Of a stretch of DNA of 64,000 nt, positions 55,195-64,000 are shown one piece after another (the first letter of the stretch is position 1; each line of letters begins with the position of its first letter). A program made the translations under genes and the position numbers. The notes beneath the pieces are model-generated. The model worked only from the letters and a program-made list of their open reading frames with translations, had not been told where the DNA came from and ran no database searches. Origin of the DNA: DATFRY01 sp035489015 (GTDB lineage: Bacteria > Myxococcota_A > Polyangia > Haliangiales > Haliangiaceae); assembly GCA_035489015.1 (NCBI GenBank), contig DATHKR010000163.1:1-64000 (forward strand), written 5' to 3'.

Positions 55195-57123
55195 TCAGAC
55201 CGCGCGCAGCATGATGTCCGACAGGACCTCGCTGAACGCGGCCGGATCCGGCAGCTGACCGGAGTCGGCCAGGTGGGCCTGGCCGAGCAGGAGCCGGGCG
55301 TACGACGACAGCCTGGGGTCGGCCTTGTTCTCGCGGAACAGCGCCTGCAGCCTGGCGACCAGCGGGTGGCCCGGGTTGAGCTCGAGGACCGGGCGCACCT
55401 CGGGCGGCTTGTGGCCGAGCTGGCCGAGCATCCGCTGCATGCGCGGGCTCATGTCGTGCTCGTCGGTGACCAGGCAGACCGGCGACGAGGTGAGCCGGGT
55501 GGACAGGCGCACCTCCTTGACCTGGTCTTGTAGATGGACCCGGAAGCAGGCCAGGAGGTCGCCGTACTCGCGCTGCTTCTCCTCGAGCGCCTCGCTGGCG
55601 CTCCTTCGCTCCTCGTCGGAGCCGAGCTTGACCTCGCCGCGCGCGATCGACTGGAGCGGCCGGTCCTTGAACCGCGGCGCGCGCTCGAGCCAGAGCTCGT
55701 CGACCGGGTCGGAGAACAGCAGCACCTCGTAGCCCCGGGCGCGGAACGCCTCGAGGAGCGGCGAGCGGGCCAGTGACTCGGCCGAGCTGCCGGTCAGGAA
55801 GTAGATGCTCTCCTGCCCCTCCGGCATGCGGGCGACGTACTCGTCGAGCGAGGTCGGCACGGTGGCGTGCGCGGTCGACCCGGCCAGGACCAGCTCGAGC
55901 AGCTTGTCGCGGTCCTGCCCGTCGCTGGCCAGGAGGCCCTCCTTGAGCACCGGGCCGAGCTCGGCCCAGAAGCCGCGGTACTCCTCGGGGCTCTCTCGCT
56001 TCATCTCGTCGAGGGTGGCGAGCACCTTCTTGACCAGCTGCTTCCTGATGAGCTGGATCTGCCGGTCCTTCTGGAGGATCTCGCGCGAGACGTTGAGCGA
56101 CAGGTCGTGCGCGTCGACCACCCCCTTCATGAAGCGGAGGTGGGTGGGCATGAGGTCCCGGCACTCGTCCATGACGAAGACCCGCTTCACGTAGAGCTGC
56201 ACCCCGCGCTTCATCTCGGCGCTGTACAGGTCGAACGGGGCGCGGGCGGGGATGTAGAGCAGCGCGTACGCCTCGATGGTCCCCTCCATCCTGACCGGGA
56301 TGGTGCGGAGCGGGTCGGTCCAGTCGTGCGAGATGTGGCGGTAGAACTCGCGGTACTCGGCCTCGGTGACCTCCGATCGGGGGCGATCCCAGATCGCCTT
56401 CATCGAGTTCAGGGTCTCGTCCTCGAGCACCGCGCCGGCCGCGTCGGCCGCGCTCCGCCACGTCTGCATGCGGATCGGGTACGCCACGAAGTCGGAGTAG
56501 CGCTTGATGATCTCCTTGATGACGTGCTCGTCCGTGTAGTCGCGGACGCCCTGCTCGGCGTCCACCGGCTTCAAGTGGAGCGTGACCGTGGTGCCGGGCT
56601 CGTCGCGCTCGGCCTCGCCGATCGAGTACGAGCCGCCGCCGGCCGACTCCCAGCGGGTGGCCGCGGCCTCGCCGGCGCGGCGGGTGACCAGCTCGACCCG
56701 GTCCGCCACCATGAACGACGAGTAGAAGCCGACCCCGAACTGCCCGATCAGCTCGGGCGGCGCCTCCTGCTTCTGGCTGGCCTGCTGGGCGGCGCGGAGC
56801 GCGGACAGGAACTCCTTGGTTCCGGACCGCGCGATGGTCCCGATGTTCCTGGTGACCTCGTCGCGCGTCATCCCGATGCCGTTGTCGACGACCGCCAGGG
56901 TGCGCCGCTCGCGATCGATCTCGATCCGGATGTGGAGCTCGCCGCTCGCGGCCAGGTCGGCCCGGGTGAGCTGCTCGAAGCGGCGCTTGTCGAGCGCGTC
57001 GGACGCGTTCGAGACCACCTCGCGCAGGAAGATGTCCTTGTTGGAGTAGAGCGAGTGGACCATGAGGTCGAGCAGCTGCTCGACCTCGGCCTGGAACTGG
57101 TGGTGCTCGACGTTCTGGCTCAT
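55195..57123 (-). CDS. htpG: HtpG (Hsp90) molecular chaperone
   Basis: 642 residues, normal for HtpG. N-terminal GHKL ATPase domain with EVSNASDALDKRRF, VVDNGIGMTRDEV, GQFGVGFYSSFMVAD and GTTVTLHLKP; the middle domain carries LYVKRVFVMDECRDLMP and the C-terminal dimerization region follows. Cytoplasmic ATP-dependent chaperone. The DUF1579 gene immediately upstream on the same strand ends 3 bp before its ATG, so they share a transcript. Confidence 0.97.
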   Translation of the reverse strand: MSQNVEHHQFQAEVEQLLDLMVHSLYSNKDIFLREVVSNASDALDKRRFEQLTRADLAASGELHIRIEIDRERRTLAVVDNGIGMTRDEVTRNIGTIARSGTKEFLSALRAAQQASQKQEAPPELIGQFGVGFYSSFMVADRVELVTRRAGEAAATRWESAGGGSYSIGEAERDEPGTTVTLHLKPVDAEQGVRDYTDEHVIKEIIKRYSDFVAYPIRMQTWRSAADAAGAVLEDETLNSMKAIWDRPRSEVTEAEYREFYRHISHDWTDPLRTIPVRMEGTIEAYALLYIPARAPFDLYSAEMKRGVQLYVKRVFVMDECRDLMPTHLRFMKGVVDAHDLSLNVSREILQKDRQIQLIRKQLVKKVLATLDEMKRESPEEYRGFWAELGPVLKEGLLASDGQDRDKLLELVLAGSTAHATVPTSLDEYVARMPEGQESIYFLTGSSAESLARSPLLEAFRARGYEVLLFSDPVDELWLERAPRFKDRPLQSIARGEVKLGSDEERRSASEALEEKQREYGDLLACFRVHLQDQVKEVRLSTRLTSSPVCLVTDEHDMSPRMQRMLGQLGHKPPEVRPVLELNPGHPLVARLQALFRENKADPRLSSYARLLLGQAHLADSGQLPDPAAFSEVLSDIMLRAV

Positions 57124-57126
57124 CGT

Positions 57127-57594
57127 TCAGGCGCGCCTGTAGACACCGGTCATGAAGGTCTGCCAGGTCGCCCCGCCGTCGAACGAGTTCTCCAGCCTGA
57201 ACTCGTAGGCGTCGGGTCCCTTGAACTCGTACGTGTACCGGCCGAGGTTGTGGGGCGACTGCGAGGTGAGCTGGAGGGTGTTCTCGGACCAGGTGCCCCA
57301 CGACGGCTCGCGCGGGACGCTGCCCATCGAATCGACCCAGTACCAGGCGAACTGCTTCTTCTCGGCGTCGTAGCCGAAGATGCCGTGGCCGCGGAAGCTG
57401 ACCGCGCCGTCGGTCTCCTGGCGGTAGTCCTGGCTGACGAAGAAGCCGTCGCACTCGACCCGGCCGGTGTAGTGGCCGACCGCGGCCCCGCCAGCGCCCC
57501 ACGGGGACGGCGCCATGGTCTCCTCGCCGATCCAGGTCCCGGCCAGCGCGTGCAGCTTCTTGTGTTCGTCGGTGACGGTCGGCATGTGGTCCAT
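57127..57594 (-). CDS. DUF1579-like protein upstream of htpG
   Basis: 155 residues without signal peptide. HKKLHALAGTWIGEETMAPSPWG, DGFFVSQDYRQE, HGIFGYDAEKKQFAWYWVD and ENSFDGGATWQTFMTGVYRR fit the calycin-like DUF1579 pattern, shared with the exported pair at 9191-10386. Ligand unknown. First gene of the unit with htpG. ATG 57585 is an alternative start. Confidence 0.85.
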   Translation of the reverse strand: MDHMPTVTDEHKKLHALAGTWIGEETMAPSPWGAGGAAVGHYTGRVECDGFFVSQDYRQETDGAVSFRGHGIFGYDAEKKQFAWYWVDSMGSVPREPSWGTWSENTLQLTSQSPHNLGRYTYEFKGPDAYEFRLENSFDGGATWQTFMTGVYRRA

Positions 57595-57654
57595 GGGCGG
57601 ATCTTTGTCCTTCGGGGGAGAGTGTCAAGCCGATCACGGGCACACTGATCGGCG

Positions 57655-59037
57655 ATGCGAGCTCCATGGATCGGCGCGCTCCTGATCCAGATCGCGTGCA
57701 GCCCGGCCGGGGGGCCGGCGGGTCGCTCCGCGCGCGAGGGGCGCGAGGCGCGCCAGCGCACCGATCGCGTCGCGATGGCGGCGCAGGTCCGGGCCGAGCT
57801 GGCTCACGCGTGGGGCGGATACCGGCGCCACGCCTGGGGCCACGACGACCTGAAGCCGCTCAGCCGGGGAGCGCACGACTGGTACGGCCAGCCGCTGCTG
57901 ATGACCGCGGTCGACACCCTCGACACGCTCATCATCGCGGGGCTCACCGACGAGGCGGCCGAGGCGCGCGAGTACGTCGCGCAGCACCTCTCGTTCGACG
58001 TCGACGTCTCGGTCCAGGTGTTCGAGGTGACCATCCGCCTGGTCGGGGGCCTCCTGTCCGCCCACCAGCTGACCGGTGACCCCCGCCTGCTCGCCCTGGC
58101 CGACGACCTCGGCCAGCGCCTCCTGCCCGCGTTCCGCTCGCCGACCGGGATGCCGTACCGGTTCGTCAACCTGCGCACCGGCGCCACCCGCGACCCGGAG
58201 AGCAACCCGGCCGAGATCGGCACGCTGATGCTCGAATTCGGCACCCTGGCGAAGCTGACCGGCAAGCCGGTCTACTACGACACCGCCAAGAAGGCGGTGG
58301 TCGAGCTCTACCGGCGCCGCTCGCGGATCGGGCTGGTCGGCGAGGTGATCGACGTCGACTCCGGCCGCTGGCTGCGCAAGAGCAGCCACGTGGGCGCGCG
58401 CATCGACTCGTACTACGAATATCTGGTGAAGTCGTGGCTCCTCTTCGGCGACCTGGACTTCCAGCGGATGTGGGTGGCGAGCGAGCAGGTGCTCCAGCAC
58501 TACATCGCCGACGAGACCGGCCCGGCGCTGTGGTACGGCGCGGTCGACATGGAGAGCGGGCGTCGCACCGCGACCGAGTCGGGCGCGCTGGAGGCGTTCC
58601 TGCCGGCGGTGCTCGCGCTGGCCGGCGACCTCGAGCACGCCCGCCGGCTGCAGGAGTCGAGCTTCCAGATGTGGACCCGGTTCGGCCTCATCCCGGACGG
58701 GTTCGACTACCGGTCGGGCCGGGTGACCGCGGCGAGCTATCCGCTCCGGCCCGAGATCATCGAGTCGGCGTACTACCTGCGCCGCATGACCGGTGACCAG
58801 CGCTACCTCGAGATGGGGCGGCGGTTCCTCCACGACCTGGTCGCGTGCTGCCGCACCGACGCCGGCTACGCGGCGCTCGACGACGTCCGCACCCGCAAGC
58901 AGGCCGACTCGATGCCGAGCTTCTTCACCGCCGAGACGCTGAAGTACCTCTATCTCCTGTTCGCGCCGGACGACGCGCTCGACCTGCGCGCGATCGTCTT
59001 CAACACCGAGGCGCACCCGCTGCGCCGGACCTGGTAG
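57655..59037 (+). CDS. GH47-family alpha-mannosidase lipoprotein
   Basis: 460 residues. Short lipoprotein signal (IGALLIQIACS). The GH47 (alpha/alpha)7 landmarks are all present: AWGGYRRHAWGHDDLKPLS, VDTLDTLIIAGL, FEVTIRLVGGLLSAHQL (acid Glu), SSHVGARIDSYYEYLVKSWLL (Asp), YPLRPEIIESAYYLRRMTG (Glu), FFTAETLKYLYLLF and VFNTEAHPL (calcium-binding Thr). GH47 enzymes trim alpha-1,2-mannose in the eukaryotic secretory pathway; bacterial members are known but uncommon. Exported here, it could strip mannose from fungal or other eukaryotic glycoproteins. Confidence 0.93.
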   Translation: MRAPWIGALLIQIACSPAGGPAGRSAREGREARQRTDRVAMAAQVRAELAHAWGGYRRHAWGHDDLKPLSRGAHDWYGQPLLMTAVDTLDTLIIAGLTDEAAEAREYVAQHLSFDVDVSVQVFEVTIRLVGGLLSAHQLTGDPRLLALADDLGQRLLPAFRSPTGMPYRFVNLRTGATRDPESNPAEIGTLMLEFGTLAKLTGKPVYYDTAKKAVVELYRRRSRIGLVGEVIDVDSGRWLRKSSHVGARIDSYYEYLVKSWLLFGDLDFQRMWVASEQVLQHYIADETGPALWYGAVDMESGRRTATESGALEAFLPAVLALAGDLEHARRLQESSFQMWTRFGLIPDGFDYRSGRVTAASYPLRPEIIESAYYLRRMTGDQRYLEMGRRFLHDLVACCRTDAGYAALDDVRTRKQADSMPSFFTAETLKYLYLLFAPDDALDLRAIVFNTEAHPLRRTW

Positions 59038-59049
59038 GCGCGGCCTACC
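59033..59049. terminator. Short hairpin at the GH47 stop codon
   Basis: GGTAGGC-GCG-GCCTACC, perfect 7-bp stem with a 3-nt loop that includes the stop codon (59035-59037). Lies between convergent genes and could end transcription in both directions. No T-tract. Confidence 0.5.
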
Positions 59050-59058
59050 GGGCCGGGC

Positions 59059-60138
59059 TCAGAACCACAGCTCGGCCCCGGCAAAGGCGGGGACCGTGGT
59101 GCCGCGCTCGGAGCCGGCGTAGCTGACCCAGGCCTCGGCGCGGAGCGAGAGGCGCTCGTGGGCGCGGATGCGCAGGCCGAGGCCGCCGGCGCCCGCGGCG
59201 AAGGTCTCGGTCTCGTCGCCGTCCTTGAAGGAGATGGGCGCGGCGGCCACGACGTGGAGCGAGACCGCGTCGCCGAACAGGCGAACCCGCACCTCCGGCA
59301 CCGCGCTGAACGCGACGAAGATCGCCTCGACGCCGATCGAGACCCGGTCGGCGAAGGTGTAGGACAGCCCCAGGGCGGGCGCGCCGGTGGAGTCGACCTC
59401 GCGCGCGTTGGTCGCGAACGACGCGCTGATGGCGAAGCGGCGCGGGAGGGCCGGCTCCGGCGTGACCGTCGCCGACACCGCCGGGTCCGGGTCCGGGGCC
59501 GGGGCCGCGGTGGTCGGGGTCGCGGCGGCGACCCGCGGCTCCTCCGGGAGCTTTTGCAGCGACAGGGCGACGGCCAGGGTGTCGCCGGCCGCGACGCGCA
59601 CCGCGCGCTCGGCGGGCGAGTAGCCGGACAGCGTCGCGCTGACCACGTGATCGCCGGGGCCGAGCACGAGCGGCTGATCGAGCGGCGCGGCGCCGACCTC
59701 GCGCCCGTCGACCGCGACCACCGCGCCGTCCGGCTGGGTGGTGACCTCGATCTTGGCGACCAGGCGGAGGACCTCGTCCAGCTCGCGCCGGCCGCGGGCG
59801 AGCTGGCGCGGGCGCACCACGCCCTTCCCCTCGGTCAGGAAGCGGTTGTAGAACTCGACCGCCTGGGAGTACTGCGACAGGGCGCGGTGGGCGGCGGCCA
59901 GGTTGTAGAGGACCAGCGGGTGCGACTCGAGCGCGTAGGCCTGCTCGAACTCGGCCAGCGCCTCGCTGTACTTGCCCTCGTCGAACAGGCGGACGCCGGT
60001 CTTGAAGTGACGGTCGGCCTCGCGCTTGGCGCCGGTCGGCCGGTCGGCGATCGCCGGGCGCGGGGCGACGGTGACCGCGGCGGTGGCGGCGGTCGTCACC
60101 GCGGACGCGAGGCAGAGGATGCGGATCACTGACTTCAT
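59059..60138 (-). CDS. Exported TPR-PEGA protein with beta-barrel-like end
   Basis: 359 residues. Signal peptide (ILCLASAVTTAATAAVTVA, cut near AIA). TPR pair at ~45-115 (FKTGVRLFDEGKYSEALAEFEQAYALE, LVLYNLAAAHRALSQYSQAVEFYNRFL), then a PEGA domain (VTTQPDGAVVAVDGREVGAAPL), a Pro/Ala linker and a C-terminal region of amphipathic beta strands ending in AGAELWF. Such TPR-PEGA proteins often accompany Ser/Thr kinases in Myxococcota, as here (7-bp gap after the kinase). Confidence 0.82.
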   Translation of the reverse strand: MKSVIRILCLASAVTTAATAAVTVAPRPAIADRPTGAKREADRHFKTGVRLFDEGKYSEALAEFEQAYALESHPLVLYNLAAAHRALSQYSQAVEFYNRFLTEGKGVVRPRQLARGRRELDEVLRLVAKIEVTTQPDGAVVAVDGREVGAAPLDQPLVLGPGDHVVSATLSGYSPAERAVRVAAGDTLAVALSLQKLPEEPRVAAATPTTAAPAPDPDPAVSATVTPEPALPRRFAISASFATNAREVDSTGAPALGLSYTFADRVSIGVEAIFVAFSAVPEVRVRLFGDAVSLHVVAAAPISFKDGDETETFAAGAGGLGLRIRAHERLSLRAEAWVSYAGSERGTTVPAFAGAELWF

Positions 60139-60145
60139 GGATGGC

Positions 60146-61765
60146 TCATCGCTCGTAGGGGCTGTCCTTGATGATCCGCTCGCCGCGCTCGCGCTCGCGG
60201 TCGCCGCGCCGGCGCCCGTCGCCGCGGCGGCCGCGCGGCCGCTTGGTCGGCGCCGCGGCCTTCTCGAGGGTGACCTCGACGGTGCGGCTGTCGGCCAGCG
60301 AGACCCGGCGGGTCTTGCTCTGGTAGCCGACGCGGCTGACCACGACCTCCACCTCGCGATCGGCGCGCGGCGCGGCCAGCTCGGCCCCCGCGAGCGGCTC
60401 GCCGTCGACGGTGATGGCCGCGTCGGTCGGCTCGACCTCGAAGCGGAGCACGACCCGCGCGGGCTCATCCGTCGGGCTGGCGGGGGCCGGGGCCTGCGGG
60501 ACCGCGGCGGCCGGCGGCTGGACCGCGGGTGAGGCCGCGGTCGGCGCGGGAGGCACCGGCGCGGGAGGCACCGGCGCGGGAGACGCGGCCGGCGACGGCG
60601 CGGCCGGCAAAGGCGCGGTCCCCTGCGATTCCCCGCCGTCGCCGCGCGCGAGCAGGAGCGCAGTCGCCGCGCCCGCCGCCACCACCGGGATCGCGATCAC
60701 GGCGAGGAGCCAGCGCCGGCGCCGCGGCGGGCGATCCGGCGTGGTCGCCATCGCCATCTCGACCCCGCCGCTGGGCGACGGGCGCCACTCGCCGGCCGGG
60801 GTCACCGTCGGGGCGTAGTCGAGCTTTTTCCAGCCCTTGAACGGGTCGGTCATCAGCGGCACCCGCTGCGACGTGCCGTTCCCGCCGATCGAGTACGGCT
60901 CCAGCGCGGCCGCGAACCGGTCGGCCGAGCCGAACCGGGCCTCCGGCTCGAGCGCCATGGCGCGGTGGACGATCTGCTCGAGGTCGACCGGCACCCCGCC
61001 CAGCCGCGACGACAGCGGCTCGTACTCGCCGGCCAGCACCTTGTAGATGATCGTGTTGTAGTTGCCGGCCGAGAACGGCACCACGCCGGCCAGCATCTCG
61101 TAGAGGATGACGCCGATGGCGTAGACATCGACCGCGCCGCCGACGTCGCTGCGCCCGGCCGCCTGCTCCGGCGCCATGTAGTAGGGCGTGCCCATGACCT
61201 GGCCGGTCGCGGTCAGCCGACCGTCCGGCCCGTCGCTGCGCCCCTCGACCACGCGCGAGATGCCGAAGTCGAGGATCTTGATCGACTCACCGCGCGTCCC
61301 GCGCACCAGGAACACGTTCTCCGGCTTGAGGTCGCGGTGGATGATGCCGGCCTGGTGGGCGGCGGCGATGGCGGCCAGGATCTCGCGCGCGATGGTGCAG
61401 GCCAGCCCGATCGGCAGCGCGCCGTGATCGCGCAGGCGGTCGCGCAGGGTCTGCCCGGTCAGATACTCCATGACCAGGAACGGCGACCCGTCCAGCGCGG
61501 TGCCGAGGTCGCTGACGTTGACGATGTTCTCGTGGCCGATCCGCGACGCCGACACCGCCTCGCGCTGGAACCGCTCGATCATGTCGGGCATGTCGGTCAG
61601 CTCGCGCCGCAGGACCTTGATCGCCACCTGCTTCTGCAGCTTGGTGTGGGTGCCCACGTAGACGGCCCCCATCCCACCGACCTCGATGAGCTCGTCGAGG
61701 CGGTACTTCTCGTCGAGCATCGTGTTGGGCGGAAACGGCGCCCCAGCCTTTGCATCCGCCAGCAC
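60146..61765 (-). CDS. Ser/Thr protein kinase with PEGA C-terminus
   Basis: 539 residues from GTG 61765 (ATG 61720 is possible). Complete Hanks kinase domain (20-280): VGGMGAVYVGTH, VAIKVLRREL, HRDLKPENVFL, ILDFGISRVVEG and the APE-equivalent MAPEQAAGR. A membrane helix at ~345-368 (WLLAVIAIPVVAAGAATALLL), a long Pro/Ala-rich external linker, a PEGA domain (EPTDAAITVDGEPLAGAELAA) and a basic tail (RGRRGDGRRRGDRERERG) follow. Likely senses an envelope cue through the PEGA domain. Upstream partner of the TPR-PEGA protein. Confidence 0.95.
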   Translation of the reverse strand: MLADAKAGAPFPPNTMLDEKYRLDELIEVGGMGAVYVGTHTKLQKQVAIKVLRRELTDMPDMIERFQREAVSASRIGHENIVNVSDLGTALDGSPFLVMEYLTGQTLRDRLRDHGALPIGLACTIAREILAAIAAAHQAGIIHRDLKPENVFLVRGTRGESIKILDFGISRVVEGRSDGPDGRLTATGQVMGTPYYMAPEQAAGRSDVGGAVDVYAIGVILYEMLAGVVPFSAGNYNTIIYKVLAGEYEPLSSRLGGVPVDLEQIVHRAMALEPEARFGSADRFAAALEPYSIGGNGTSQRVPLMTDPFKGWKKLDYAPTVTPAGEWRPSPSGGVEMAMATTPDRPPRRRRWLLAVIAIPVVAAGAATALLLARGDGGESQGTAPLPAAPSPAASPAPVPPAPVPPAPTAASPAVQPPAAAVPQAPAPASPTDEPARVVLRFEVEPTDAAITVDGEPLAGAELAAPRADREVEVVVSRVGYQSKTRRVSLADSRTVEVTLEKAAAPTKRPRGRRGDGRRRGDRERERGERIIKDSPYER

Positions 61766-61829
61766 CCGCGCGCGAGCTTACCAGAAACGCTGCCGCAGTC
61801 GGACCGCTTCGTGGCAATCTGCCCGGTCT

Positions 61830-63254
61830 ATGCAGACTCGCGTGCTGTCCTTGGCCGTATGCACCGCCGCGCTCGCCCTCGCAGCCGGGTGCAATCAATC
61901 GCTGTTCGACTCGAATCCAGGCGACGACGACCACCGCGACGCGAGCGCCGGAAGCGACGACGGCGATGCCGACGGCAGCGACGATGACAGCGGCGGAGAC
62001 GCCGACGCGGGGGTCCCCGAGCCCGACGCGGCCCCGGTCGCGGTCTGCCCGGCGCCCTGCTCCGGCGACGCCTTTGACGAGTTTGCGACCATCCAGGGCG
62101 ATCGCTGGAACTACCTCGCCGACGTCGGCGCCACCAACGGCATCGCGTACGAGCCGATGACCTACCGCGACTTCGGCGGCCTGCAGGCGTGGGCGGCGGA
62201 CAGCGAGGTGGGACCGGCGATCGCGACCTGCGGGGGCGAGAACGCCGACGACCCGGCGTGCGCCGGGCTGGATGGCTTCGTGCTCATGATCCCTGGCGGC
62301 CCCGGCGGCGATCGCGCGTCCCTCTCCTTCCGCGTGCCGGAGACGGCGGGCTATCGCCTGAGCGGCGCCATGCGGGTCGCCAGCGGCGGGGCGGTCGACG
62401 TGCCGGTGACGCTGATCGTCAGCCGCGTGGGCCGTCACGACGCCATCTCGGTGCGGACGCCCCGCACCTCCGAGGACGAGGTCGCGCTCGACGCGGTCTT
62501 TCCCGGCATCCAGGGCGAGGAGATCCTCGTGACCGTCGGCTCCGACGAGGAGCTCCCGCCGATCGGGTTGCGCGTCTTCTTCACCCGCATCGACGAGGGC
62601 GAAGACGCGTTCCCGACCCGCTGCCAGGTGGCGGTTCGCTTCGACGAGGGCGCGCCGCTCGAGGATGACTGCCGCGGGGCGATGGTCGAGAACCTGAACG
62701 ACGACATCGGACCGGCCGGGACCAGCGTCCCCGGCCCGGGCCCGAGCGAGCGCCTGGGCCAGGGCCGCGTGCTCAGCGAAGGACAGTACCTCGCGGTCGG
62801 CAACTCGCCGCTCGACTACAGCGGCGACTTCACCATCCAGTTCTGGGCCCAGACGTTCCCGCCGAACTTCACGGCGACCGCCTACGCCGACTGGAACGAC
62901 GCGGTCCGCGGCGGCGTCGCGATGTCGATCGACTACGACGACAACAGGATCGTGTACGTCTGCCGCATGGAGAACGGCTCCGTGGCCGGCGACGACGATT
63001 GCGTCCAGGCGATGCGCCCCAGTGACGCCGAATGGCACTTCTGGCGCGCGGTCCGATCGAAGACGAGCAGCACCTTCACGCTGTGCATCGACGGCCAGGA
63101 GATCGTGCGGATCCCGGTCCCGGCCGGCGCCGACCTGACCAGCGACGAGCCGCCCCGGCTCGGGCGCAACGTGGTCTACAACCCGGCCTACTTCAACGGA
63201 TCGCTCGACGAGGTGCGTGTCTTCTCCGAGGCGCTGCCCTGCACGACCAACTGA
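61830..63254 (+). CDS. LamG-domain lipoprotein
   Basis: 474 residues. Lipoprotein signal MQTRVLSLAVCTAALALAAGC. A long Asp/Ser/Gly linker (DDDSGGDADAG) follows. A beta-sandwich spans ~70-300, then a LamG/concanavalin-like domain (DYSGDFTIQFWAQT, WHFWRAVRSKTSSTFTLCIDGQEI, YFNGSLDEVRVFSEAL). Carbohydrate- or protein-binding surface lipoprotein of unknown target. Overlaps the start of the following MFS gene. Confidence 0.85.
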   Translation: MQTRVLSLAVCTAALALAAGCNQSLFDSNPGDDDHRDASAGSDDGDADGSDDDSGGDADAGVPEPDAAPVAVCPAPCSGDAFDEFATIQGDRWNYLADVGATNGIAYEPMTYRDFGGLQAWAADSEVGPAIATCGGENADDPACAGLDGFVLMIPGGPGGDRASLSFRVPETAGYRLSGAMRVASGGAVDVPVTLIVSRVGRHDAISVRTPRTSEDEVALDAVFPGIQGEEILVTVGSDEELPPIGLRVFFTRIDEGEDAFPTRCQVAVRFDEGAPLEDDCRGAMVENLNDDIGPAGTSVPGPGPSERLGQGRVLSEGQYLAVGNSPLDYSGDFTIQFWAQTFPPNFTATAYADWNDAVRGGVAMSIDYDDNRIVYVCRMENGSVAGDDDCVQAMRPSDAEWHFWRAVRSKTSSTFTLCIDGQEIVRIPVPAGADLTSDEPPRLGRNVVYNPAYFNGSLDEVRVFSEALPCTTN

Positions 63255-64000
63255 CGCCCAGCGCTCACGATCGGCGCGCGCGGATCACCGCGCTGATCGT
63301 GCTCGAGATCTTCCTGATCTTCTTCCAGGCCTTCATGGTCGCGCCGCTCCTCCCGCGCCTGTCGGCGCTGTTCGCGGCGCCGGTCGACCGCATGAGCCTG
63401 TTGATCCCGGCGTACACGCTGCCGTACGGGTGCGTCTGTCTCGCGATCGGGCCGGTCGCCGATCGCCACGGGCGCGCGCGCGTCCTCGGCTGGCTGGTCG
63501 CCGTCGGGGTGGCGCTGCCGGCGCTGACCGCGACCGCGGCCTCGCTCCCCTCGCTCCTGGCCTGGCGCGTGATCGCCGGCGTCACCCTCGGTGGCGTCAC
63601 ACCGATCGGGCTCGCGCTGATCGCGAGCCTGTTCCCGTACGCCGAGCGCGGCCGGCCGGTCGGCTGGGTGTTCGGCGCGATCGCCGGCGGGATGGCCCTC
63701 GGCGCGACCCTGGGGCCCTGGCTCGAGCCGGCGATCGGCTGGCGGGGCACCTTCGTGCTGGTGAGCGCCGCGAACCTGGCCGTGGCGGTGCCGATGTGGC
63801 GCACGCTGCGCGCGCTGCCACCGCCGGCCGATGCGCCGCCGGCGCTGGGCGCGCGGGCGGTGATTCGCTCGTACGTCGCGCTGATCGGGAGCCAGCGCGG
63901 GCGCATCGTGTTCGGCTACATCTTCCTCAACGGCGCGTTTCACTCCGGGGTGTTCTCGTGGCTCGGCGTGTACTTCCACGAGCGCTACCAGCTCGAGCCG
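63251..64000 (+). CDS. MFS transporter, C-terminus beyond window
   Basis: About 250 residues are visible, continuing past the edge. Membrane helices: ITALIVLEIFLIFFQAFMVA, LLIPAYTLPYGCVCLAIGPV, the loop motif ADRHGRARVLG (MFS motif A) and LLAWRVIAGVTLGGVTPIGLAL. The start is uncertain: no ATG/GTG precedes the first helix in this frame; CTG at 63251 overlaps the LamG stop and is used as a placeholder. Substrate unknown. Confidence 0.75.
   Translation, partial: MTPSAHDRRARITALIVLEIFLIFFQAFMVAPLLPRLSALFAAPVDRMSLLIPAYTLPYGCVCLAIGPVADRHGRARVLGWLVAVGVALPALTATAASLPSLLAWRVIAGVTLGGVTPIGLALIASLFPYAERGRPVGWVFGAIAGGMALGATLGPWLEPAIGWRGTFVLVSAANLAVAVPMWRTLRALPPPADAPPALGARAVIRSYVALIGSQRGRIVFGYIFLNGAFHSGVFSWLGVYFHERYQLEP

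Noticed and set aside
1..64000. rRNA, tRNA, CRISPR array, insertion sequence or prophage
   Set aside because: No recognisable tRNA/rRNA sequence, regularly spaced repeats, transposase or phage structural genes were seen on either strand.

Overview
This is a 64-kb window of very GC-rich bacterial DNA (about 70% G+C by eye). It is densely coded, and no gene-free stretch exceeds about 300 bases. The gene content points to a predatory or micropredatory member of the Myxococcota: many lipoproteins with Asp/Gly/Ala-rich linkers, an Oar-like TonB-dependent receptor, a Ser/Thr kinase with PEGA domain beside a TPR-PEGA protein, a DUF4157 (eCIS-core) protein, secreted glucanases, HEAT-repeat exported proteins and a graspetide cluster. 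The exact family (for example Kofleriaceae/Haliangiales-like) is a guess. I saw no rRNA, tRNA, CRISPR array, IS element or phage.

Layout. 0-3 kb: a DUF4157 protein cut by the window edge, a HEAT-like protein, a metallo-beta-lactamase-fold hydrolase and a small Cys-rich secreted protein. 3.3-4.8 kb: a probable polymorphic toxin with a TadE-like pseudopilin N-terminus, followed by a candidate immunity gene. 4.9-8.1 kb: a propeller lipoprotein divergent from a graspetide precursor/ATP-grasp synthetase pair, with a strong hairpin between the two RiPP genes. 8.2-14.2 kb: lipoproteins, tandem DUF1579 proteins, two translationally coupled HEAT proteins and an M23-like exported protein. 14.2-18 kb: a Kup potassium transporter divergent from a truncated KdpD-like kinase and a KdpE-like regulator. 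18.7-20.6 kb: a second protein with the same pseudopilin-like N-terminus, then a CPBP membrane protease.

20.7-32.7 kb is a coherent beta-glucan acquisition locus: YesM/YesN-type two-component system, thaumatin-like protein, sugar ABC importer without an ATPase, GH1 beta-glucosidase, and a divergent pair of secreted proteins (GH16 endoglucanase and a beta-helix protein) that share a three-repeat beta-trefoil-like domain. It fits degradation of beta-1,3-glucan, for example from fungal or oomycete walls.

33-64 kb is mixed. It holds a MarR-ClC operon with a near-perfect operator, an M20 peptidase homologue with substituted metal ligands, a SprT-DUF2786 protein, a LysR/DJ-1/ABM/GFA block, MltA, the Oar-like receptor, two secreted EEP-family nucleases flanking a lipoprotein with a kinase-like motif set, HtpG, a bacterial GH47 mannosidase, the STK/TPR pair, a LamG lipoprotein and a truncated MFS transporter.

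The most novel-looking signal is the pair of proteins at 3282-4406 and 18679-19509. Their first ~60 residues align without gaps (DRRGSxxVQ, hydrophobic helix, DCxGDxI, PC), but their C-terminal halves are unrelated. One carries a pretoxin-like region plus a nuclease-like tail and is followed 9 bp later by a small acidic gene. This suggests a modular effector family exported by, or displayed on, a Tad-like apparatus.
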